This document shows positions 36,027-42,683 of a DNA stretch of 64,000 bases, piece after piece. Below the pieces are notes generated by a model. The model did no database searches. It worked only from the letters and a program-made list of their open reading frames with translations, and had not been told where the DNA came from. Position 1 is the stretch's first letter. Every line of letters begins with the position of its first letter. Source of the stretch: Streptomyces sp. NBC_00448. GTDB taxonomy: Bacteria; Actinomycetota; Actinomycetes; Streptomycetales; Streptomycetaceae. Location of the stretch: positions 8,487,501 through 8,551,500 of the forward strand of contig NZ_CP107913.1 in the NCBI RefSeq assembly GCF_036014115.1, in the 5' to 3' direction. A program made the position numbers and the translations under genes.

Positions 36027-36764
36027 ATGACGGCCGACACCCCCACAGCCGCTCCGGGGCGCACCCCGGTGTCCAAGGCCGGCGCCGTGCGCTCCGTCCC
36101 CGAACTGGCCGCCCTTGTGGCCTCCGGCACCCGGGTGAAATACCTGCACTTCTGGGGCCACCGCCCGCAGCGCGACGGCAGCGTCGGCCCGGGCTGCCTC
36201 AGCCAGTGGTGGCCGGCCCCCTTCACGGTGGACGGCGTCACCTATGCCACCGCCGAGCACTGGATGATGGCGGGCAAGGCCCGGCTGTTCGGCGACGAGG
36301 ACGCGGCGCGCCGCGCGGTCGCCGCCGGCCACCCGAAGGCCGCGAAGTCCGTGGGCCGAAGTGTCCGCGGCTTCGACGAGGCGGTGTGGGAGCGGGAGCG
36401 CTTCGCCCTGGTCGTCGCGGGCAGCGTGCACAAGTTCGGCCAGCACCCCGACCTGCGGGCCTACCTGGTCGGTACGGCCCGCCGGGTGCTGGTCGAGGCC
36501 AGCCCGCTGGACCGGGTCTGGGGTATCGGCCTGGCCGCCGACGACGACCGCGCCGAGCGCCCCGACGCCTGGCGCGGCCTGAACCTGCTCGGCTTCGCCC
36601 TCATGGCGGCCAGGGACGAGCTCGCCGCCCCCCAAGGGGCCGCCCTGGAGGGTCAGGCGCCCGGAGTGCGGACTCTCGACGGGCCGGTCCTCGGAGGACA
36701 GGGCCTCGACGGACAGGCCCCCGACGAGCAGGCTCTCGGACGAGAGGCACCCTTCGCCCCATGA
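36027..36764 (+). CDS. NADAR (YbiA-like) family protein
   Basis: 245 residues. Family motifs: YLHFWGHRP, GCLSQWWPAPFTVDGVTYATAEHWMMAGKARLF (in two parts), GRSVRGFDEAVW, KFGQHPDLRAYLVGT, SPLDRVWGIGL and WRGLNLLGFALM. NADAR proteins hydrolyse N-glycosidic bonds (YbiA acts on riboflavin-pathway intermediates; others remove ADP-ribose from nucleic acid). The last 40 residues are a Gly/Gln/Leu repeat tail outside the domain. Its stop overlaps the next ATG by four bases (ATGA). Confidence 0.92.
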   Translation: MTADTPTAAPGRTPVSKAGAVRSVPELAALVASGTRVKYLHFWGHRPQRDGSVGPGCLSQWWPAPFTVDGVTYATAEHWMMAGKARLFGDEDAARRAVAAGHPKAAKSVGRSVRGFDEAVWERERFALVVAGSVHKFGQHPDLRAYLVGTARRVLVEASPLDRVWGIGLAADDDRAERPDAWRGLNLLGFALMAARDELAAPQGAALEGQAPGVRTLDGPVLGGQGLDGQAPDEQALGREAPFAP

Positions 36765-38176
36765 CCGAACGCCTCGTGGTCGTCGGTGGCGACGCCACCG
36801 GCATGTCCGCCGCCTCCCAGGGCCGCCGCCGCAGGCCCGCCGACGACCTGGAGATCGTCGCCTTCGAGCGCGGCCGGCACGTCTCCTACAGCGCCTGCGG
36901 CATCCCGTACTGGATCGCCGGCGACACCACCGGCCCCGACGCGCTGGTCGCCCGCACCGCCGCCGAGCACCGCGACCGCGGCATCGACGTACGCCTGGGC
37001 ACCGAGGTAACGGAGATCGACCGCGACGGCGCCCGCGTCCTGGCGCGCGACGCCGACGGCCGCGAGCGGTGGACGGGCTACGACCATCTGGTGATCGCCA
37101 CCGGTGCGCTGCCCGTACGGCCGCCGATCCCGGGCATCGACGCGCCCGGTGTCTTCGGGGTGCAGACCCTGGACGACGGCGAGGCCGTACTGCGCGGCCT
37201 GGACCGCGACGGGGTGCGGCGGGCCGTGGTGGTCGGCGGCGGCTACATCGGCGTCGAGATGGCCGAGGCGATGCTGCGGCACGGCCTCGACGTCACCCTC
37301 GTCGACCGCAACCCGCAGCCGATGACCACCCTGGACCCCGACATGGGGCGCCTGGTGCGCAAGGCCCTCGAAGGACTCGGCGTCACCGTCGTCTCCGGCG
37401 CCGCCGCCCGCGAGGTGCTCACCGACGCCGACGGGCGGGCCCGCGCCGTCGCCACCGACGACGCGGAGTACCCCGCCGACCTGGTCGTCCTCGGCCTCGG
37501 CGTCCGGCCGAACACCGCGCTCGCCCGCGACGCAGGACTCCCGCTGGGAACGCATGGCGGGCTGCTCACCGACCGTTCGATGCGGGTACGCGACACCGAG
37601 CGGATCTGGGCCGGCGGGGACTGCGTCGAAGTGCTCAACCTCGTCTCCGGCGCCTGGCAGCACATCGCGCTGGGCACCCACGCCAACAAGCACGGCCGGA
37701 TCATCGGCACCAACATCGGCGGTGGCTACGCCACGTTCCCCGGTGTGGTCGGCACCGCCGTCAGCAAGGTGTGCGACGTGGAGATCGCCAGGACCGGCCT
37801 CAAGGAGTCCCAGGCCAGGGCCGCGGGCCTCGACTTCGTCAGCGCGGTCATCGAGTCCACCAGCCGTGCCGGGTACTACCCCCAGGCGGCCTTGATGACC
37901 GTCAAGATGCTCGCCGAGCGCGGCACAGGACGGCTGCTCGGCCTCCAGATCGTCGGCGGGGAGGGCGCTGCCAAGCGCGTGGACGTCGGTGCGGTCGCGC
38001 TCACCGCGGGGATGACCGTCGGGCGGATGGTCGATCTCGACCTCGGCTACGCCCCGCCGTTCTCGCCGGTATGGGACCCCGTGCTGGTCGCCGCGCGCAA
38101 GGCGGCGGACACGGTGGCCGCCGACATCGCGCGCACGGCGGGCGGCGCCGACACCCGGGGCGTCAGCCCGACCTGA
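36761..38176 (+). CDS. CoA-disulfide reductase / NADH oxidase-like flavoprotein
   Basis: 471 residues, ATG inside the NADAR stop. FAD-binding LVVVGGDATGMSAAS, single redox Cys C46 in SYSACGIPYW, NAD(P)-binding AVVVGGGYIGVEMAEAM, ATGALPVRP and RIWAGGDCVEV, then a dimerisation domain. This layout fits the class III pyridine nucleotide-disulfide reductases (CoADR, NADH oxidase, polysulfide reductase). Cytoplasmic. Its 3' end overlaps the convergent gene by 14 bases. Substrate not decided. Confidence 0.9.
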   Translation: MTERLVVVGGDATGMSAASQGRRRRPADDLEIVAFERGRHVSYSACGIPYWIAGDTTGPDALVARTAAEHRDRGIDVRLGTEVTEIDRDGARVLARDADGRERWTGYDHLVIATGALPVRPPIPGIDAPGVFGVQTLDDGEAVLRGLDRDGVRRAVVVGGGYIGVEMAEAMLRHGLDVTLVDRNPQPMTTLDPDMGRLVRKALEGLGVTVVSGAAAREVLTDADGRARAVATDDAEYPADLVVLGLGVRPNTALARDAGLPLGTHGGLLTDRSMRVRDTERIWAGGDCVEVLNLVSGAWQHIALGTHANKHGRIIGTNIGGGYATFPGVVGTAVSKVCDVEIARTGLKESQARAAGLDFVSAVIESTSRAGYYPQAALMTVKMLAERGTGRLLGLQIVGGEGAAKRVDVGAVALTAGMTVGRMVDLDLGYAPPFSPVWDPVLVAARKAADTVAADIARTAGGADTRGVSPT

Positions 38177-39065
38177 CCTCGGGGGTGGCGAGCCGGCCGA
38201 GGGCTTCGAGCAGCGGCGGCAGGGCCGGGCCGCGCCCCACCGGCAGGACCTCGCCGGGCGCGTCGTCCAGCAGCACGAACGCCATGTCGTCCGTCCTGGC
38301 CACCAGGCTCCAGCCGGGCCCGTCGGCGCGCACCGCCCCGTACGTGGTGCGGACCCGGCCGGGCGGAGGGGGCTCGCGGGTGTACGCCTCGGCGCTTTCC
38401 AGGGCGCGGCGGACCCCGTCGTGGGAGAGGGCGGGGACGGGGGTCTCCACGTCGGCGTCGGTGGCGGTGCCGGCGCCGGTACGCGGGCCGGGTGCGTGGC
38501 TGCTCTCGGGTGCGTCGGGTGCCTTCGTGGCGGGGGCGTCGTCGCTGGTGTCCGCGTCTGCGGTGTCCTCGGCGGCTGGGCCGATCTGGTCGCGCCATTC
38601 GCGCCAACGGATCGCTATCTCGTCGGCGCCCAACCGCCGTTGCTGCGGCCCCCACACCGATGTGTCGGGCGGGGCGAGAGCGGGACCCGCGCCGGCCGTC
38701 TCGTCGGGGTCGTGCGGCGCGGGGACGCCCGGCGCCGCGACGGCGACCGGCAGCGGCCAACCCGGGAGGGACGCGACCATGGTGCTCTCGTCCGGCGACA
38801 GGTCGTACTCGAGTCCGCAGTCCCACGCGGCGAGCGCGCAGGCGACCATCGCGGCGTCGGTCGTGGCCACGGTCCAGCGCGCCCCGGCGGAGTCCTGACC
38901 GAACACCAGCCCGTAGCCGCCCGCCAGCGGTTCGAGCCCCAACCGCGAGCACGCCGCGGGGTAGTCGTCGCCCAGCACCCCAGGGAAGCCGCCCGGCGTC
39001 AGCATCGCCGCGGTCAGCACGAGCAGCGCGTCCTCCTCCGGCGTGTCCTGCGCGTTGCCGTCCAT
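38163..39065 (-). CDS. Hypothetical protein with acidic linker
   Basis: 300 residues, ATG with GGAGGCAGGG upstream. Two globular segments (about 1-150, with SRLGLEPLAGGYGLVFG and GWPLPVAVAAPG; and about 225-300, TYGAVRADGPGWSLVARTDDMAFVLLDD in part) flank a low-complexity Asp/Ala/Thr linker. No membrane or signal features. I know it only as a streptomycete hypothetical family. Its stop region overlaps the flavoprotein gene by 14 bases, and its transcript is convergent with it. Confidence 0.8.
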   Translation of the reverse strand: MDGNAQDTPEEDALLVLTAAMLTPGGFPGVLGDDYPAACSRLGLEPLAGGYGLVFGQDSAGARWTVATTDAAMVACALAAWDCGLEYDLSPDESTMVASLPGWPLPVAVAAPGVPAPHDPDETAGAGPALAPPDTSVWGPQQRRLGADEIAIRWREWRDQIGPAAEDTADADTSDDAPATKAPDAPESSHAPGPRTGAGTATDADVETPVPALSHDGVRRALESAEAYTREPPPPGRVRTTYGAVRADGPGWSLVARTDDMAFVLLDDAPGEVLPVGRGPALPPLLEALGRLATPEVRSG

Positions 39066-39202
39066 CCCTGCCTCCCTGTCACCGCCCGGTCCGCCGCACC
39101 CTAACCAGCGGGTAACCTCCGCGTCGAGGGGCCTGGACGTGAGGAAAACGTGCGTGCGGTGCTCCGGTGCCGCGCAGGAAGGCGCGTGCTCGGCGCAAAT
39201 CG

Positions 39203-39233
39203 TTGGCAGCAGGGGGGAGTTGCCGCCTACGAT
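39203..39233 (+). promoter_or_regulatory. Candidate sigma-70-type promoter for leaderless transcript
   Basis: TTGGCA (39203-39208) and TACGAT (39228-39233) are 19 bases apart, slightly long. The -10 box ends seven bases before the ATG at 39241, so a start of transcription at or next to the ATG is expected and no ribosome site would be needed. Confidence 0.45.
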
Positions 39234-39240
39234 CGCGGCC

Positions 39241-39588
39241 ATGGCCCGGATCATGCGCTCCCACTTCGTCTGCGTGCCGTGTCGCGCTTCGTGGAAGAAG
39301 CAGGGCAACGGCGTTCGCGGGGACGTCTGTCCGCGCTGCGGCGGTGCGCTCGTGGACGCGGGCGCGCAACTCGCCGTGCCGCGCAGGCGGGACACCGCCG
39401 GTTGGCGCGCTCTGGCCGCCGTGCTGGCCGCGGGGCTCCGGTTCACCCCCACCTGCATGTGCTGCCTGGACGGGCCCGGTTACCGTCCGCGCACCCCCGC
39501 GCGAGGTCCGGGAACGGCTCGCACACGCGGCGGCCACGGGCGTCCCGGTCGAGAGGGCGCTCGCCTGCGAGGACCCCACCCACGCTGA
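39241..39588 (+). pseudogene. Zinc-ribbon protein with apparent frameshift near 39495
   Basis: The first 85 residues (MARIMRSHFVCVPCRASWKK, CPRCGG, CMCC) form a small zinc-ribbon protein of a streptomycete family. After the run of five C in GCACCCCCGCG (about 39493-39499), this frame loses G/C third positions (many A/T), while the +1 frame gains them and reads REVRERLAHAAATGVPVERAL, which continues the expected protein. One C too many would explain this. The shifted frame stays open to 39715, overlapping the convergent methyltransferase end. Either a real mutation or a sequencing error. Confidence 0.7.
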
Positions 39589-39701
39589 TGTCCGCCGGGC
39601 GCCGGGGTCGGGGCGTGCCGCGCGGTCGGGGCATGCGGTGCGGTCGCGGCGTGCGGCGGCGGTGAACAGCGGCTTCGCCACGGCAGGTTCCGCCCGGTCG
39701 T

Positions 39702-40310
39702 TCAGGGCTTCCTGACCGCCAGCGCCAGATAGCGCGCGTCGGAGTCGTCGAGGAGCAGCAGTTCCCACCCGGTGCTGCCGAGCAGCCGGCCGAGTCGGGG
39801 CTGGGCGCGCATGTCGTCGGGCGAGAGCGGGCGGCCGTGGCGGGCGGCGAGGGCGGCGCGGCCGAGCGGGTGGAAGAGCGCGAGACGGCCGCCCGGCTTG
39901 GTCACACGGGCGAGTTCACGCAGGCCGGCGGCGGGGTCGGGGAGATGGTGCACCAGCCCCGAGGCGAGCACGGCGTCGAACGTGCCCGACGCCAACGGCA
40001 GGCGCCCGCAGTCGGCTTCGACCAGCACGCCATGCGCCCGGCGGCCGAGCGCCACGGCCTCGCGCAGCATCTCGGAGGTCAGGTCCACGCCGACGACGAC
40101 GCCGTCGGGGCCGACCGCGGTCCGCAACTGCGGTAGCGCGCGCGCCGTACCGCATCCCGCGTCGAGCACCGTGTCGCCCTGCCGCGGTTCCAACTCGGCG
40201 ACCACGGCCGCGAACGCCGGGCTGTCGTCGGGAAAACGACCTTCCCAGCCGGCGGCCCGTGCCGCGAAGAACTCCCGCACCTGCTCGTTTCCGCGCTCCA
40301 TTCCGGCCAT
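39702..40310 (-). CDS. SAM-dependent class I methyltransferase
   Basis: 202 residues. The Rossmann SAM site is clear: TVLDAGCGTARALPQL (motif I), VVGVDLTSEML (motif II), FDAVLASGLVHHLPD and KPGGRLALFHPLG. UbiE-like small-molecule methyltransferase; substrate unknown. Two in-frame ATGs (40310 and 40301) are possible; the second follows GGCCGGA. It is divergent from a YnfA-like gene, with 13 bases between start codons, so the two promoters must overlap coding sequence. Confidence 0.9.
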   Translation of the reverse strand: MAGMERGNEQVREFFAARAAGWEGRFPDDSPAFAAVVAELEPRQGDTVLDAGCGTARALPQLRTAVGPDGVVVGVDLTSEMLREAVALGRRAHGVLVEADCGRLPLASGTFDAVLASGLVHHLPDPAAGLRELARVTKPGGRLALFHPLGRAALAARHGRPLSPDDMRAQPRLGRLLGSTGWELLLLDDSDARYLALAVRKP

Positions 40311-40323
40311 GCATCATGGTTGC

Positions 40324-40659
40324 ATGATCACGCTGCGCTCCGTCGCATTGTTCCTGCTGGCAGCCGTTCTGGAGATCGGCGGTGCGTGGCTGATCTGGCA
40401 GGGCTTGCGCGAGCACCGCGGAATCGGCTGGATCGCCGCGGGTGTCGTCTCCCTCGGCTGCTACGGATTCGTCGCGACGCTCCAGCCGAGCGGGGACTTC
40501 GGGCGCATCCTGGCGGCGTACGGCGGGGTGTTCGTCGCGGGATCGCTGGTGTGGGGCATGATCCTCGACGGCTACCGGCCGGACCGCTTCGACGTGATCG
40601 GCGCGGTGGTCTGCCTCGTCGGGGTCGGCGTGATCATGTACGCCCCGCGCGGTGGCTGA
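40324..40659 (+). CDS. YnfA/UPF0060 family membrane protein
   Basis: 111 residues with four membrane helices. LLAAVLEIGGAWLIWQGLREHRG, GFVATLQPSGDFGRILAAYGGVFVAGSL and DRFDVIGAVVCLVGVGVIM are diagnostic of the UPF0060 family, related to small multidrug-resistance proteins. Probably a small inner-membrane transporter subunit; substrate not established. Only 13 bases separate it from the divergent methyltransferase start, so a ribosome site is hard to place and a leaderless transcript is possible. Confidence 0.92.
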   Translation: MITLRSVALFLLAAVLEIGGAWLIWQGLREHRGIGWIAAGVVSLGCYGFVATLQPSGDFGRILAAYGGVFVAGSLVWGMILDGYRPDRFDVIGAVVCLVGVGVIMYAPRGG

Positions 40660-40777
40660 TTCCGTCCGTCCGAGGCCGGGCGAACTCCCGTCCGGTCGTG
40701 CTCGCCACCGGGAGGGGCTTGCCCTCGCGCGCCCGGCGTACCAGGCTGCGTACCGCAGCGGAGACGGGAGGTAGGCC

Positions 40778-41182
40778 ATGACGGTGGGCAACGGGCTCGC
40801 ATGGCTGCTCGATGACCTGACCAAGCGGGTGCCGCACGTGCAGCACGCGCTCGTGCTGTCCAACGACGGCCTGGTCACGGGTGCCAGCGGTGACCTCGAC
40901 CGGCCGACCGCCGAGCACCTGGCCGCTGTGTCATCGGGTTTCCACAGCCTCGCCAAGGGCGCCGGCCGGCAGTTCGGCACCGGCGGGGTGCGGCAGACCA
41001 TGATCGAGTTCGAGGAGGGTTACCTCTTCGTCACGGCGGCGGGCGACGGCAGTTGCCTGTCGGTGCTCAGCGGGATGGACGCGGACATCGGCCAGGTCGC
41101 GTACGAGATGACCCGGCTGGTGCGGCGGGTCGGCGAACATCTCGGTGTCGCACCGCGGCAGTCCGGTACGACACGCGCCTGA
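40778..41182 (+). CDS. Roadblock/LC7-domain protein
   Basis: 134 residues, ATG after GGGAGGTAGG. LVLSNDGLVTGASGDLDRPTAEHLAAVSSGFHSLAKGAG and MIEFEEGYLFVTAAGDGSCLSVL (each in parts) match the roadblock family found in the second gene of streptomycete conservons. These proteins bind or regulate small Ras-like GTPases. Here the conservon kinase-like, DUF742 and GTPase genes are absent, so it is an orphan copy. Confidence 0.92.
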   Translation: MTVGNGLAWLLDDLTKRVPHVQHALVLSNDGLVTGASGDLDRPTAEHLAAVSSGFHSLAKGAGRQFGTGGVRQTMIEFEEGYLFVTAAGDGSCLSVLSGMDADIGQVAYEMTRLVRRVGEHLGVAPRQSGTTRA

Positions 41183-41208
41183 CCTGCGGATTCGTCCTGA
41201 TTTCGGAG

Positions 41209-41217
41209 TTATCCACA
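41209..41217 (+). other. Isolated DnaA box TTATCCACA
   Basis: Exact match to the E. coli consensus DnaA box, in the 112-base gap after the roadblock gene. A single box without clustering or an AT-rich unwinding region is not an origin; it may bind DnaA as a regulator or be chance. Confidence 0.5.
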
Positions 41218-41256
41218 GGCTCTCCGCGGGATATCGGCCTTTCACGCTAGTTTTGG

Positions 41257-41269
41257 TCACTGTCAGTGA
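41257..41269. promoter_or_regulatory. 13-bp palindrome TCACTGTCAGTGA
   Basis: Perfect palindrome around a central T, 25 bases before the DUF6397 start. Likely an operator or dimer binding site for control of that gene; the binder is not identifiable here. Confidence 0.4.
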
Positions 41270-41294
41270 TCGAGCTTCGCGGAAGGTGATGGAC

Positions 41295-42683
41295 ATGGGT
41301 GCGACGCAGCAGCGGCAGGAGCGGGTCGGACGGGCGGGCGCGGACCGGGCGCGGGTCGCGCGGTCGAAGCAGGATCGGCGCCGTGTGGACCGTGGACTTC
41401 CGGGCCACGGTGGTCCGGTTCGCGGTGGACCGGGTGGACCGGGCGGGGCGGGGCCGGAGAGCGTCGGGCCGGACCGCGGTGGGCCGGAGCGGGTGCGGCA
41501 GGACCGGCTCGTGGCGGACGGCCCGCCCCCGGCGGTGCCGGACGGCCCCCTGATGACGCTCGCCCGGGCCCGGGACGCGCTCGGCCTCGACTACGACGAG
41601 TTCGACCTCGCCGTGCAGATCGGGGAGGTCCCCACGGTCGCCTGCGGCTCGCGCAGTTGGAAGGTCGGATCGGACGAGGTGGACCGGCTCGTCGCCGAGG
41701 ACAGCCACCCGCTCCCCCTGCTCGACCGGATCAGGCTGGTCGGCAGCGCCGAGGCGGCGAAGGAACTCGGTGTGGGCCGGGAGCGGTTCGTCCGGCTGGC
41801 CAGGGCGGGGCACATCCGCCCGGTCCGCTGGTATGTGAACCGTTATCACGCGCTGGTGTGGATGTACCTCGCCCGGGACCTTACGGTGCTCGCCGAGCAC
41901 TGCCCGGCGCTGTTGCGCGGCCCCCTGCCCGAGGGGCTGCGGGCGGCGGTGGCCGACGGCGAGGACGAGCGGGCCCGCGGTTGGCGGTCCCGCCGTGTCG
42001 CCCAACTCGTGCGCGACGCCTACGACGCGTGGGACGAAGCCGCCGTGTGGTCGGCGCTGCTCGGGCCGGAGCTCGTCGACAGCGCGCTGCCCGACCCATA
42101 CGAACGCGCGCATCTGCGCAAACTGCGGGCGGCCCTGCCACCTGGCCGTCCTGGTCTGGCCACGCCCGAGCAGATCAAGGCGATCAGCACCGCCGACCAT
42201 CCGGACGAGATCGCCCTGGCCCTCGTGGCCCTGGCCGACGCGCTCGGCCGGGCAAGGGAACTGCGGCCGGCACCGGGCCGGGCCGTCGGTGCCGCCGCGG
42301 AACTCGCTGCGGAGCCTGTGTCATGGGACATGCCACTGTCCGCCACGGCGCCGCTGCTTCCGCGCCCGCTTCCGCTTTCGGACGAGCTTGCCGCTGAGGT
42401 CGGGGAAGGCGCGGGAGGAGCAGAATCCGGCGGAGCCGTCGACGGCGCCGCCGGCCCGGCCCGGCCGGACGGTTCCGGCGACGACGGCCGGCCGGGCCTG
42501 CGGGGGCTGCTGCGGCTGCTGGGGCGCAGAAACCGGTCAGCGGGTGCAGGTGCTGCGGGTACGGCTGGTGGTGGGGTGCGCGGCGGCCCTCACAGTTCGC
42601 CGACGTCGGTGACCCGGAGCACGGCGCGGCTCTCCTCGTCGGAGGCCGCCAGGTCCACCTCCGCCGAAATGCCCCAGCCATGA
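41295..42683 (+). CDS. DUF6397 family protein
   Basis: 462 residues from the second ATG (41295), eight bases after GGAAGG; the ATG at 41289 is too close to that site. A Gly/Arg/Pro-rich N-terminus precedes a region with two HTH-like segments (MTLARARDALGLDYDEFDLAVQIG; SAEAAKELGVGRERFVRLARAGHIRPV, split here) and NRYHALVWMYLARDL, as in the streptomycete DUF6397 family. Role unknown, possibly DNA-linked. The last 30 codons run 94 bases into the convergent helicase gene, and the tail beyond 42590 is Ser/Thr-rich with no family resemblance. Confidence 0.8.
   Translation: MGATQQRQERVGRAGADRARVARSKQDRRRVDRGLPGHGGPVRGGPGGPGGAGPESVGPDRGGPERVRQDRLVADGPPPAVPDGPLMTLARARDALGLDYDEFDLAVQIGEVPTVACGSRSWKVGSDEVDRLVAEDSHPLPLLDRIRLVGSAEAAKELGVGRERFVRLARAGHIRPVRWYVNRYHALVWMYLARDLTVLAEHCPALLRGPLPEGLRAAVADGEDERARGWRSRRVAQLVRDAYDAWDEAAVWSALLGPELVDSALPDPYERAHLRKLRAALPPGRPGLATPEQIKAISTADHPDEIALALVALADALGRARELRPAPGRAVGAAAELAAEPVSWDMPLSATAPLLPRPLPLSDELAAEVGEGAGGAESGGAVDGAAGPARPDGSGDDGRPGLRGLLRLLGRRNRSAGAGAAGTAGGGVRGGPHSSPTSVTRSTARLSSSEAARSTSAEMPQP

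Noticed and set aside
41209..41217. Replication origin
   Set aside because: One DnaA box only, no cluster, no dnaA/dnaN genes.
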